64,000 nt of DNA from Mastigias papua (taxonomy: Eukaryota; Cnidaria; Scyphozoa; Rhizostomeae; Mastigiidae), in contig OZ025280.1 in NCBI GenBank assembly GCA_964019165.1, forward strand, positions 8,984,428 through 9,048,427, in the 5' to 3' direction. The notes under the pieces are model-generated. The model was not told the DNA's origin. It did no database searches and was given only the letters and a program-made list of their open reading frames with translations. Below, piece after piece: positions 1 through 12,408 of this stretch. Numbering within the stretch: the first letter of the stretch is position 1; every line of letters starts with the position of its first letter. The translations under genes were made by a program, and so were the position numbers.

Positions 1-43
1 AGTCGTTTAGTGCCTTAGATTGACACACTTCCACTCAATGTCA

Positions 44-73
44 AACATACAACAGTATATGCACATGTATGTT
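44..73. repeat. Inverted repeat inside the unit
   Basis: aacataca at 44-51 and tgtatgtt at 66-73 are perfect 8-bp reverse complements flanking a 14-base spacer. The pair is retained in most units, which makes it the clearest dyad in the monomer. Whether it is bound by a protein or forms a cruciform cannot be told from sequence. Three units near 57.8-59.7 kb carry a 4-bp slippage gain within the right arm. Confidence 0.7.
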
Positions 74-120
74 GTTATAGCTTGCAATGGGCCTAAACTG
101 CATAAGAGAGCAAACACTGA

Positions 121-140
121 CAATACAGCAACCAATACAG
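121..140 (+). repeat. Short direct repeat inside the unit
   Basis: caatacag occurs at 121-128 and again at 133-140, a 12-base spacing, just before the agatct hexamer. The pair lies in one of the best-conserved parts of the unit. The B subfamily changes the base before the second copy (caacca to caacta, position 133). It may be a remnant of a short duplication or a repeated binding site. Sequence alone does not decide. Confidence 0.6.
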
Positions 141-160
141 ATCTAATGGTGATACGATAT

Positions 161-190
161 TATAAATACTCCATTGACAGCAAAGATGTG
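161..190 (+). repeat. Hypervariable segment of the unit
   Basis: Unit positions about 161-190 carry most head-subfamily differences. Forms seen include aaatactcc, catactcc, aaatgctcg, aaatgctag, aaatgctcc, aattgctgg and cctgctcg, followed by gacagcaaag, gacagcaagg, gacagcaatg, gacatcaaag, gagagcaaag, gacgcaaag or gacagaatagacg. The preceding ~50 bases (110-155) are nearly invariant, so variation is strongly localised. These coordinates show the segment in the first unit. Confidence 0.75.
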
Positions 191-376
191 TTTAGATTAT
201 GTTTTTGAACTATGCAACACGTTATCATAGTAAAATGTAAGACTTACATAGTATTGTCAGTGTTGGTACATGTAAAGCACTTTAAAGCTGTATTTAGTGT
301 AAAAACAAAGACTAACGCTCATTTGACTACGAAACATTGTCTAAACTACTGGTATCAGTGTAACTGTAGATGTTAA

Positions 377-752
377 AGTCGTTTAGTGCCTTAGATTGAC
401 ACACTTCCACTCAATGTCAAACATACAACAGTATATGCACATGTATGTTGTTATAGCTTGCAATGGGCCTAAACTGCATAAGTGAGCAAACACTGACAAT
501 ACAGCAACTAATACAGATCTAATGGTGATATGATATTATACATACTCCATTGACAGCAAAGATGTGTTTAGATTATGGTTTTGAACTATGCAACACGTTA
601 TTATAGTCAAATGTAGCACTTACATAGTATAGTCAGTTTTGGTACATGTAAAGCACTTTAAAGCTGTATTTAGTGTAAAAACAAAGACTAACGCTCATTT
701 GACTACGAAACATTGTCTAAACTACTGGTATCAGTGTAACTGTAGATGTTAA
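377..752 (+). repeat. B-subfamily unit
   Basis: This is the first of the B units, marked by caacta, gatatg and tatacatactcc with the plain tail (tgtattt, aacgctc, ggtatc). Apparently identical B units start at 3009, 8273, 9025, 13161, 14289 and 15417. B units almost always follow an A unit. That adjacency is the core of the local higher-order pattern. Confidence 0.85.
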
Positions 753-1128
753 AGTCGTTTAGTGCCTTAGATTGACACACTTCCACTCAATGTCAAACAT
801 ACAACAGTATATGCACATGTATGTTGTTATAGCTTACAATGGGCCTAAACTGCATAAGTGAGCAAACACTGACAATACAGCAACTAATACAGATCTAATG
901 GTGATATGATATTATACATACTCCATTGACAGCAAAGATGTGTTTAGATTATGGTTTTGAACTATGCAACACGTTATTATAGTCAAATGTAGCACTTACA
1001 TAGTATAGTCAGTTTTGGTACATGTAAAGCACTTTAAAGCTGTATCTAGTGTACAAACAAAGACTAACCATCATTTAACTACGAAACATTGTCTAAACTA
1101 CTCGTATCAGTGTAACTGTAGATATTAA
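753..1128 (+). repeat. Hybrid unit: B head, R tail
   Basis: The head carries B marks (caacta, gatatg, tatacatactcc) plus cttacaatggg. The tail carries the full R set: tatctagtgtacaaac, ccatcatttaac, ctcgtatc and gatatt. R tails are otherwise absent until about 36 kb. The switch lies somewhere in the conserved stretch at unit positions ~190-293. The simplest reading is unequal crossover or gene conversion between distant subfamilies. Confidence 0.85.
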
Positions 1129-1504
1129 AGTCGTTTAGTGCCTTAGATTGACACACTTCCACTCAATGTCAAACATACAACAGTATATGCACATGTATGT
1201 TGTTATAGCTTGCAATGGGCCTAAACTGCATAAGTGAGCAAACACTGACAATACAGCAACCAATACAGATCTAATGGTGATACGATATTATACATGCTCG
1301 ATTGACAGCAAAGATGTGTTTAGATTATGGTTTTGAAGTATGCAACACGTTATTATAGTCAAATGTAGCACTTACATTGTATTATCAGTTTTGGTACATG
1401 TAAAGCACTTTAAAGCTTTAGTTAGTGTAAAAACAAAGACTAACACTCATTTGACTAGGAAACATTGTCTAAACTACTGGTATCAGTGTAACTGTAGATG
1501 TTAA
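1129..1504 (+). repeat. Divergent D-like unit
   Basis: The tail is of D type (gctttagtt, aacactc, actagg). The head is unusual: tacatgctcgattg, ttttgaagtatg and cattgtattatcag rather than agaatag. It stands directly before an E unit, as true D units do at 6393 and D-type units do at 43115, 46875 and 51010. Confidence 0.75.
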
Positions 1505-3384
1505 AGTCGTTTAGTGCCTTAGATTGACACACTTCCACTCAATGTCAAACATACAACAGCATATGCACATGTATGTTGTTATAGCTTGCAATGGGCCTAA
1601 ACTGCATAAGTGAGCAAACACTGACAATACAGCAACCAATACAGATCTAATGGTGATACGATATTATAAATGCTAGATTGACAGCAAAGATGTGTATAGA
1701 ATATGGTTTTGACCTATGCAACATGTTATTATAGTCAAATGTAGCACTTACATAGTATAGTCAGTTTTGGTACATGTAAAGCACTTTAAAGCTGTAGTTA
1801 GTGTAAAAACAAAGACTAACCATCATTTGACTACGAAACATTGTCTAAACTACTGGTGTCAGTGTAACTGTAGATGTTAAAGTCGTTTAGTGCCTTAGAT
1901 TGACACACTTCCACTCAATGTCAAACATACAACAGTATATGCACATGTATGTTGTTATAGCTTGCAATGGGCCTAAACTGCATAAGTGAGCAAACACTGA
2001 CAATACAGCAACCAATACAGATCTACTGGTGATATGATATTATACATACTCCATTGACAGCAAAGATGTGTTTAGATTATGGTTTTGAACTATGCAACAC
2101 GTTATTATAGTCAAATGTAGCACTTACATAGTATAGTCAGTTTTGGTACATGTAAAGCACTTTAAAGCTGTATTTAGTGTAAAAACAAAGACTAACGCTC
2201 ATTTGACTACGAAACATTGTCTAAACTACTGGTATCAGTGTAACTGTAGATGTTAAAGTCGTTTAGTGCCTTAGATTGACACACTTCCACTCAATGTCAA
2301 ACATACAACAGTATATGCACATGTATGTTGTTATAGCTTGCAATGGGCCTAAACTGCATAAGAGAGCAAACACTGACAATACAGCAACCAATACAGATCT
2401 AATGGTGATACGATATTATCAATGCTCCATTGACATCAAGGATGTGTTTAGATTATGGTTTTGAACTATGCAACACGTTATTATAGTCAAATGTAGCACT
2501 TACATAGTATAGTCAGTTTTGGTACATGTAAAGCACTTTAAAGCTGTATTTAATGTAAAAACAAAAACTAACGCTCATTTGACTACGAAACATTGTCTAA
2601 ACTACTTGTATCAGTGTAACTGTAGATGTTAAAGTCGTTTAGTGCCTTAGATTGACACACTTCCACTCAATGTCAAACATACAACAGTATATGCACATGT
2701 ATGTTGTTATAGCTTGCAATGGGCCTAAACTGCATAAGAGAGCAAACACTGACAATACAGCAACCAATACAGATCTAATGGTGATACGATATTATAAATA
2801 CTCCATTGACAGCAAAGATGTGTTTAGATTATGTTTTTGAACTATGCAACACGTTATCATAGTAAAATGTAACACTTACATAGTATTGTCAGTGTTGGTA
2901 CATGTAAAGCACTTTAAAGCTGTATTTAGTGTAAAAACAAAGACTAACGCTCATTTGACTACGAAACATTGTCTAAACTACTGGTATCAGTGTAACTGTA
3001 GATGTTAAAGTCGTTTAGTGCCTTAGATTGACACACTTCCACTCAATGTCAAACATACAACAGTATATGCACATGTATGTTGTTATAGCTTGCAATGGGC
3101 CTAAACTGCATAAGTGAGCAAACACTGACAATACAGCAACTAATACAGATCTAATGGTGATATGATATTATACATACTCCATTGACAGCAAAGATGTGTT
3201 TAGATTATGGTTTTGAACTATGCAACACGTTATTATAGTCAAATGTAGCACTTACATAGTATAGTCAGTTTTGGTACATGTAAAGCACTTTAAAGCTGTA
3301 TTTAGTGTAAAAACAAAGACTAACGCTCATTTGACTACGAAACATTGTCTAAACTACTGGTATCAGTGTAACTGTAGATGTTAA
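1505..3384 (+). repeat. Five-unit block E-B'-F-A-B, copy 1
   Basis: Units start at 1505 (E), 1881 (B', with gatctactgg), 2257 (F, with tatcaatgctcc and gacatcaagg), 2633 (A) and 3009 (B). The same order recurs 5264 bp (14 units) later at 6769-8648. Differences include aacagcat here versus aacagtat there, and an F unit with agag here versus tgag in copy 2. This indicates an old block duplication with later point changes. Confidence 0.8.
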
Positions 3385-6300
3385 AGTCGTTTAGTGCCTT
3401 AGATTGACACACTTCCACTCAATGTCAAACATACAACAGTATATGCACATGTATGTTGTTATAGCTTACAATGGGCCTAAACTGCATAAGTGAGCAAACA
3501 CTGACAATACAGCAACCAATACAGATCTAATGGTGATACGATATTATAAATACTCCACTGACAGCAATGATGTGTTTAGATTATGGTTTTGAACTATGCA
3601 ACACGTTATTATAGTCAAATGTAGCACTTATATAGAATAGTCAGTTTTGGTACATGTAAAGCACTTTAAAGCTTTAGTTAGTGTAAAAACAAAGACTAAC
3701 ACTCATTTGACTAGGAAACATTGTCTAAACTACTGGTATCAGTGTAACTGTAGATGTTAAAGTCGTTTAGTGCCTTAGATTGACACACTTCCACTCAATG
3801 TCAAACATACAACAGTATATGCACATGTATGTTGTTATAGCTTGCAATGGGCCTAAACTGCATAAGTGAGCAAACACTGACAATACAGCAACCAATACAG
3901 ATCTAATGGTGATACGATATTATAAATGCTCCATTGACAGCAAGGATGTGTTTAGATTATGGTTTTGAACTATGCAACACGTTATTATAGTCAAATGTAG
4001 CACTTACATAGTATAGTCAGTTTTGGTACATGTAAAGCACTTTAAAGCTGTATTTAATGTAAAAACAAAAACTAACGCTCATTTGACTACGAAACATTGT
4101 CTAAACTACTTGTATCAGTGTAACTGTAGATGTTAAAGTCGTTTAGTGCCTTAGATTGACACACTTCCACTCAATGTCAAACATACAACAGTATATGCAC
4201 ATGTATGTTGTTATAGCTTGCAATGGGCCTAAACTGCATAAGAGAGCAAACACTGACAATACAGCAACCAATACAGATCTAATGGTGATACGATATTATA
4301 AATACTCCATTGACAGCAAAGATGTGTTTAGATTATGTTTTTGAACTATGCAACACGTTATCATAGTAAAATGTAACACTTACATAGTATTGTCAGTGTT
4401 GGTACATGAAAAGCATTTTAAAGCTGTATTTAGTGTAAAAACAAAGACTAACGCTCATTTGACTACGAAACATTGTCTAAACTACTGGTATCAGTGTAAC
4501 TGTAGATGTTAAAGTCGTTTAGTGCCTTAGATTGACACACTTCCACTCAATGTCAAACATACAACAGTATATGCACATGTATGTTGTTATAGCTTGCAAT
4601 GGGCCTAAACTGCATAAGTGAGCAAACACTGACAATACAGCAACTAATACAGATCTAATGGTGATATGATATTATACATACTCCATTGACAGCAAAGATG
4701 TGTTTAGATTATGGTTTTGAACTATGCAACACGTTATTATAGTCAAATGTAGCACTTACATAGTATAGTCAGTTTTGGTACATGTAAAGCACTTTAAAGC
4801 TGTATTTAGTGTAAAAACAAAGACTAACGCTCATTTGACTACGAAACATTTTCTACACTACTGGTATCAGTGTAACTGTAGATGTTAAAGTCGTTTAGTG
4901 CCTTAGATTGACACACTTCCACTCAATGTCAAACATACAACAGTATATGCACATGTATGTTGTTATAGCTTGCAATGGGCCTAAACTGCATAAGTGAGCA
5001 AACACTGACAATACAGCAACTAATACAGATCTAATGGTGATATGATATTATACATACTCCATTGACAGCAAAGATGTGTTTAGATTATGGTTTTGAACTA
5101 TGCAACACGTTATTATAGTCAAATGTAGCACTTACATAGTATAGTCAGTTTTGGTACATGTAAAGCACTTTAAAGCTGTATTTAGTGTAAAAACAAAGAC
5201 TAACGCTCATTTGACTACGAAACATTTTCTACACTACTGGTATCAGTGTAACTGTAGATGTTAAAGTCGTTTAGTGCCTTAGATTGACACACTTCCACTC
5301 GATGTCAAACATACAACAGTATATGCACATGTATGTTGTAATGTCTTGCAATGGGCCTAAACTGCATAAGTGATCAAACACTGACAATACAGCAACCAAT
5401 ACAGATCTAATGGTGATACGATATTATAAATACTCGATTGACAGCAAAGATGTGTTTAGATTATGGTTTTGAACTATGCAACACGTTATTATAGTCAAAT
5501 GTAGCACTTACATAGTATATGCAGTTTTGGTACATGTAAAGCACTTTAAAGCTGTATTTAGTGTAAAAACAAAGACTAACGCTCATTTGACTACGAAACA
5601 TTGTCTAAACTACTGGTATCAGTGTAACTGTAGATGTTAAAGTCGTTTAGTGCCTTAGATTGACACACTTCCACTCAATGTCAAACATACAACAGTATAT
5701 GCACATGTATGTTGTTATAGCTTGCAATGGGCCTAAACTGCATAAGAGAGCAAACACTGACAATACAGCAACCAATACAGATCTAATGGTGATACGATAT
5801 TATAAATGCTCCATTGACAGCAAGGATGTGTTTAGATTATGGTTTTGAACTATGCAACACGTTATTATAGTCAAATGTAGCACTTACATAGTATAGTCAG
5901 TTTTGGTACATGTAAAGCACTTTAAAGCTGTATTTAATGTAAAAACAAAAACTAACGCTCATTTGACTACGAAACATTGTCTAAACTACTTGTATCAGTG
6001 TAACTGTAGATGTTAAAGTCGTTTAGTGCCTTAGATTGACACACTTCCACTCAATGTCAAACATACAACAGTATATGCACATGTATGTTGTTATAGCTTG
6101 CAATGGGCCTAAACTGCATAAGAGAGCAAACACTGACAATACAGCAACCAATACAGATCTAATGGTGATACGATATTATAAATACTCCATTGACAGCAAA
6201 GATGTGTTTAGATTATGGTTTTGAACTATGCAACACGTTATTATAGTCAAATGTAGCACTTACATAGTATAGTCAGTTTTGGTACATGTAAAGCACTTTA

Positions 6301-6392
6301 AAGCTGTATTTAGTGTAAAAACAAAGACTAACGCTCATTTGACTACGAAACATTGTCTAAACTACTGGTATCAGTGTAACTGTAGATGTTAA
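3009..6392 (+). repeat. Nine-unit block, copy 1 (B-D-F-A-B-B-G-F-H)
   Basis: Nine units (3384 bp) match 9025-12408, a spacing of 6016 bp (16 units). Rare marks are shared. The A unit at 4137 has catgaaaagcatttt, two B units at 4513 and 4889 end attttctacac, and the G unit at 5265 carries cactcgatg, gtaatgtcttgc and tgatca. The only difference I noticed is at 5520-5521 (tg here, gt in copy 2). Near identity implies a recent segmental duplication inside the array. Confidence 0.85.
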
Positions 6393-6768
6393 AGTCGTTT
6401 AGTGCCTTAGATTGACACACTTCCACTCAATGTCAAACATACAACAGTATATGCACATGTATGTTGTTATAGCTTACAATGGGCCTAAACTGCATAAGTG
6501 AGCAAACACTGACAATACAGCAACCAATACAGATCTAATGGTGATACGATATTATAAATACTCCACTGACAGCAATGATGTGTTTAGATTATGGTTTTGA
6601 ACTATGCAACACGTTATTATAGTCAAATGTAGCACTTATATAGAATAGTCAGTTTTGGTACATGTAAAGCACTTTAAAGCTTTAGTTAGTGTAAAAACAA
6701 AGACTAACACTCATTTGACTAGGAAACATTGTCTAAACTACTGGTATCAGTGTAACTGTAGATGTTAA
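6393..6768 (+). repeat. D-subfamily unit
   Basis: It carries the D marks: cttacaatggg, ctccactgacagcaatg, tatatagaatag, gctttagtt, aacactc and actagg. It sits between the nine-unit block and the second E-B'-F-A-B block. Other D units start at 3385, 8649, 9401, 13537, 14665 and 15793. Confidence 0.8.
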
Positions 6769-8648
6769 AGTCGTTTAGTGCCTTAGATTGACACACTTCC
6801 ACTCAATGTCAAACATACAACAGTATATGCACATGTATGTTGTTATAGCTTGCAATGGGCCTAAACTGCATAAGTGAGCAAACACTGACAATACAGCAAC
6901 CAATACAGATCTAATGGTGATACGATATTATAAATGCTAGATTGACAGCAAAGATGTGTATAGAATATGGTTTTGACCTATGCAACATGTTATTATAGTC
7001 AAATGTAGCACTTACATAGTATAGTCAGTTTTGGTACATGTAAAGCACTTTAAAGCTGTAGTTAGTGTAAAAGCAAAGACTAACCATCATTTGACTACGA
7101 AACATTGTCTAAACTACTGGTGTCAGTGTAACTGTAGATGTTAAAGTCGTTTAGTGCCTTAGATTGACACACTTCCACTCAATGTCAAACATACAACAGT
7201 ATATGCACATGTATGTTGTTATAGCTTGCAATGGGCCTAAACTGCATAAGTGAGCAAACACTGACAATACAGCAACCAATACAGATCTACTGGTGATATG
7301 ATATTATACATACTCCATTGACAGCAAAGATGTGTTTAGATTATGGTTTTGAACTATGCAACACGTTATTATAGTCAAATGTAGCACTTACATAGTATAG
7401 TCAGTTTTGGTACATGTAAAGCACTTTAAAGCTGTATTTAGTGTAAAAACAAAGACTAACGCTCATTTGACTACGAAACATTGTCTAAACTACTGGTATC
7501 AGTGTAACTGTAGATGTTAAAGTCGTTTAGTGCCTTAGATTGACACACTTCCACTCAATGTCAAACATACAACAGTATATGCACATGTATGTTGTTATAG
7601 CTTGCAATGGGCCTAAACTGCATAAGTGAGCAAACACTGACAATACAGCAACCAATACAGATCTAATGGTGATACGATATTATAAATGCTCCATTGACAG
7701 CAAGGATGTGTTTAGATTATGGTTTTGAACTATGCAACACGTTATTATAGTCAAATGTAGCACTTACATAGTATAGTCAGTTTTGGTACATGTAAAGCAC
7801 TTTAAAGCTGTATTTAATGTAAAAACAAAAACTAACGCTCATTTGACTACGAAACATTGTCTAAACTACTTGTATCAGTGTAACTGTAGATGTTAAAGTC
7901 GTTTAGTGCCTTAGATTGACACACTTCCACTCAATGTCAAACATACAACAGTATATGCACATGTATGTTGTTATAGCTTGCAATGGGCCTAAACTGCATA
8001 AGAGAGCAAACACTGACAATACAGCAACCAATACAGATCTAATGGTGATACGATATTATAAATACTCCATTGACAGCAAAGATGTGTTTAGATTATGTTT
8101 TTGAACTATGCAACACGTTATCATAGTAAAATGTAACACTTACATAGTATTGTCAGTGTTGGTACATGTAAAGCACTTTAAAGCTGTATTTAGTGTAAAA
8201 ACAAAGACTAACGCTCATTTGACTACGAAACATTGTCTAAACTACTGGTATCAGTGTAACTGTAGATGTTAAAGTCGTTTAGTGCCTTAGATTGACACAC
8301 TTCCACTCAATGTCAAACATACAACAGTATATGCACATGTATGTTGTTATAGCTTGCAATGGGCCTAAACTGCATAAGTGAGCAAACACTGACAATACAG
8401 CAACTAATACAGATCTAATGGTGATATGATATTATACATACTCCATTGACAGCAAAGATGTGTTTAGATTATGGTTTTGAACTATGCAACACGTTATTAT
8501 AGTCAAATGTAGCACTTACATAGTATAGTCAGTTTTGGTACATGTAAAGCACTTTAAAGCTGTATTTAGTGTAAAAACAAAGACTAACGCTCATTTGACT
8601 ACGAAACATTGTCTAAACTACTGGTATCAGTGTAACTGTAGATGTTAA
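6769..8648 (+). repeat. Five-unit block E-B'-F-A-B, copy 2
   Basis: Units start at 6769 (E), 7145 (B'), 7521 (F with tgag at 107-110), 7897 (A) and 8273 (B). It is the counterpart of 1505-3384. The E unit here has gtaaaagcaaag where copy 1 has gtaaaaacaaag. The preceding unit is D in both places, so shared order extends at least one unit to the left. Confidence 0.8.
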
Positions 8649-9024
8649 AGTCGTTTAGTGCCTTAGATTGACTCACTTCCACTCAATGTCAAACATACAA
8701 CAGTATATGCACATGTATGTTGTTATAGCTTACAATGGGCCTAAACTGCATAAGTGAGCAAACACTGACAATACAGCAACCAATACAGATCTAATGGTGA
8801 TACGATATTATAAATACTCCACTGACAGCAATGATGTGTTTAGATTATGGTTTTGAACTATGCAACACGTTATTATAGTCAAATGTAGCACTTATATAGA
8901 ATAGTCAGTTTTGGTACATGTAAAGCACTTTAAAGCTTTAGTTAGTGTAAAAACAAAGACTAACACTCATTTGACTAGGGAACATTGTCTAAACTACTGG
9001 TATCAGTGTAACTGTAGATGTTAA
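8649..9024 (+). repeat. D unit with private changes
   Basis: It is a D unit with two private changes: gactcacttcc instead of gacacacttcc at its start, and actagggaac instead of actaggaaac near its end. It is followed at once by another B-D pair (9025, 9401), so the local order reads A-B-D-B-D. That is consistent with a two-unit gain next to the nine-unit duplication. Confidence 0.75.
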
Positions 9025-12000
9025 AGTCGTTTAGTGCCTTAGATTGACACACTTCCACTCAATGTCAAACATACAACAGTATATGCACATGTATGTTGTT
9101 ATAGCTTGCAATGGGCCTAAACTGCATAAGTGAGCAAACACTGACAATACAGCAACTAATACAGATCTAATGGTGATATGATATTATACATACTCCATTG
9201 ACAGCAAAGATGTGTTTAGATTATGGTTTTGAACTATGCAACACGTTATTATAGTCAAATGTAGCACTTACATAGTATAGTCAGTTTTGGTACATGTAAA
9301 GCACTTTAAAGCTGTATTTAGTGTAAAAACAAAGACTAACGCTCATTTGACTACGAAACATTGTCTAAACTACTGGTATCAGTGTAACTGTAGATGTTAA
9401 AGTCGTTTAGTGCCTTAGATTGACACACTTCCACTCAATGTCAAACATACAACAGTATATGCACATGTATGTTGTTATAGCTTACAATGGGCCTAAACTG
9501 CATAAGTGAGCAAACACTGACAATACAGCAACCAATACAGATCTAATGGTGATACGATATTATAAATACTCCACTGACAGCAATGATGTGTTTAGATTAT
9601 GGTTTTGAACTATGCAACACGTTATTATAGTCAAATGTAGCACTTATATAGAATAGTCAGTTTTGGTACATGTAAAGCACTTTAAAGCTTTAGTTAGTGT
9701 AAAAACAAAGACTAACACTCATTTGACTAGGAAACATTGTCTAAACTACTGGTATCAGTGTAACTGTAGATGTTAAAGTCGTTTAGTGCCTTAGATTGAC
9801 ACACTTCCACTCAATGTCAAACATACAACAGTATATGCACATGTATGTTGTTATAGCTTGCAATGGGCCTAAACTGCATAAGTGAGCAAACACTGACAAT
9901 ACAGCAACCAATACAGATCTAATGGTGATACGATATTATAAATGCTCCATTGACAGCAAGGATGTGTTTAGATTATGGTTTTGAACTATGCAACACGTTA
10001 TTATAGTCAAATGTAGCACTTACATAGTATAGTCAGTTTTGGTACATGTAAAGCACTTTAAAGCTGTATTTAATGTAAAAACAAAAACTAACGCTCATTT
10101 GACTACGAAACATTGTCTAAACTACTTGTATCAGTGTAACTGTAGATGTTAAAGTCGTTTAGTGCCTTAGATTGACACACTTCCACTCAATGTCAAACAT
10201 ACAACAGTATATGCACATGTATGTTGTTATAGCTTGCAATGGGCCTAAACTGCATAAGAGAGCAAACACTGACAATACAGCAACCAATACAGATCTAATG
10301 GTGATACGATATTATAAATACTCCATTGACAGCAAAGATGTGTTTAGATTATGTTTTTGAACTATGCAACACGTTATCATAGTAAAATGTAACACTTACA
10401 TAGTATTGTCAGTGTTGGTACATGAAAAGCATTTTAAAGCTGTATTTAGTGTAAAAACAAAGACTAACGCTCATTTGACTACGAAACATTGTCTAAACTA
10501 CTGGTATCAGTGTAACTGTAGATGTTAAAGTCGTTTAGTGCCTTAGATTGACACACTTCCACTCAATGTCAAACATACAACAGTATATGCACATGTATGT
10601 TGTTATAGCTTGCAATGGGCCTAAACTGCATAAGTGAGCAAACACTGACAATACAGCAACTAATACAGATCTAATGGTGATATGATATTATACATACTCC
10701 ATTGACAGCAAAGATGTGTTTAGATTATGGTTTTGAACTATGCAACACGTTATTATAGTCAAATGTAGCACTTACATAGTATAGTCAGTTTTGGTACATG
10801 TAAAGCACTTTAAAGCTGTATTTAGTGTAAAAACAAAGACTAACGCTCATTTGACTACGAAACATTTTCTACACTACTGGTATCAGTGTAACTGTAGATG
10901 TTAAAGTCGTTTAGTGCCTTAGATTGACACACTTCCACTCAATGTCAAACATACAACAGTATATGCACATGTATGTTGTTATAGCTTGCAATGGGCCTAA
11001 ACTGCATAAGTGAGCAAACACTGACAATACAGCAACTAATACAGATCTAATGGTGATATGATATTATACATACTCCATTGACAGCAAAGATGTGTTTAGA
11101 TTATGGTTTTGAACTATGCAACACGTTATTATAGTCAAATGTAGCACTTACATAGTATAGTCAGTTTTGGTACATGTAAAGCACTTTAAAGCTGTATTTA
11201 GTGTAAAAACAAAGACTAACGCTCATTTGACTACGAAACATTTTCTACACTACTGGTATCAGTGTAACTGTAGATGTTAAAGTCGTTTAGTGCCTTAGAT
11301 TGACACACTTCCACTCGATGTCAAACATACAACAGTATATGCACATGTATGTTGTAATGTCTTGCAATGGGCCTAAACTGCATAAGTGATCAAACACTGA
11401 CAATACAGCAACCAATACAGATCTAATGGTGATACGATATTATAAATACTCGATTGACAGCAAAGATGTGTTTAGATTATGGTTTTGAACTATGCAACAC
11501 GTTATTATAGTCAAATGTAGCACTTACATAGTATAGTCAGTTTTGGTACATGTAAAGCACTTTAAAGCTGTATTTAGTGTAAAAACAAAGACTAACGCTC
11601 ATTTGACTACGAAACATTGTCTAAACTACTGGTATCAGTGTAACTGTAGATGTTAAAGTCGTTTAGTGCCTTAGATTGACACACTTCCACTCAATGTCAA
11701 ACATACAACAGTATATGCACATGTATGTTGTTATAGCTTGCAATGGGCCTAAACTGCATAAGAGAGCAAACACTGACAATACAGCAACCAATACAGATCT
11801 AATGGTGATACGATATTATAAATGCTCCATTGACAGCAAGGATGTGTTTAGATTATGGTTTTGAACTATGCAACACGTTATTATAGTCAAATGTAGCACT
11901 TACATAGTATAGTCAGTTTTGGTACATGTAAAGCACTTTAAAGCTGTATTTAATGTAAAAACAAAAACTAACGCTCATTTGACTACGAAACATTGTCTAA

Positions 12001-12408
12001 ACTACTTGTATCAGTGTAACTGTAGATGTTAAAGTCGTTTAGTGCCTTAGATTGACACACTTCCACTCAATGTCAAACATACAACAGTATATGCACATGT
12101 ATGTTGTTATAGCTTGCAATGGGCCTAAACTGCATAAGAGAGCAAACACTGACAATACAGCAACCAATACAGATCTAATGGTGATACGATATTATAAATA
12201 CTCCATTGACAGCAAAGATGTGTTTAGATTATGGTTTTGAACTATGCAACACGTTATTATAGTCAAATGTAGCACTTACATAGTATAGTCAGTTTTGGTA
12301 CATGTAAAGCACTTTAAAGCTGTATTTAGTGTAAAAACAAAGACTAACGCTCATTTGACTACGAAACATTGTCTAAACTACTGGTATCAGTGTAACTGTA
12401 GATGTTAA
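9025..12408 (+). repeat. Nine-unit block, copy 2
   Basis: This is the second copy of 3009-6392. Units start at 9025 (B), 9401 (D), 9777 (F), 10153 (A with catgaaaagcatttt), 10529 and 10905 (B ending attttctacac), 11281 (G), 11657 (F) and 12033 (H). The rare G unit occurs in the window only here and at 5265, which anchors the alignment. Left and right of the block the unit types differ between the copies, so the ends fall near unit boundaries. Confidence 0.85.

Larger units (their letters stand above)
1..376 (+). repeat. Reference satellite unit (A subfamily)
   Basis: This first complete unit serves as the coordinate frame for unit positions quoted elsewhere. By hand count it holds 128 G+C of 376 (34%). 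It has five CpG sites, at unit positions 4, 155, 220, 316 and 330. A BglII-type hexamer agatct at 139-144 is kept in almost all units. A TATA-like tataaata is at 161-168. A-subfamily marks are agag at 107-110, atgttttt near 200, tcatagtaaaatg and tattgtcagtgttgg. Other A units start at 2633, 4137, 7897, 10153, 12785, 13913, 15041, 16545 and 19306. This copy has gtaagac at 237-243 where the other A units have gtaacac. Confidence 0.95.

Noticed and set aside
266..287. Small palindromes tacatgta and ctttaaag as regulatory sites
   Set aside because: Eight-base palindromes of this kind are expected often in A+T-rich DNA. Nothing around them supports a specific function.
1..376. The 376-bp unit as a dimer of two related ~188-bp halves
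   Set aside because: Comparing the halves by eye shows only short shared words such as tttagtg and ttgac, no alignable similarity.
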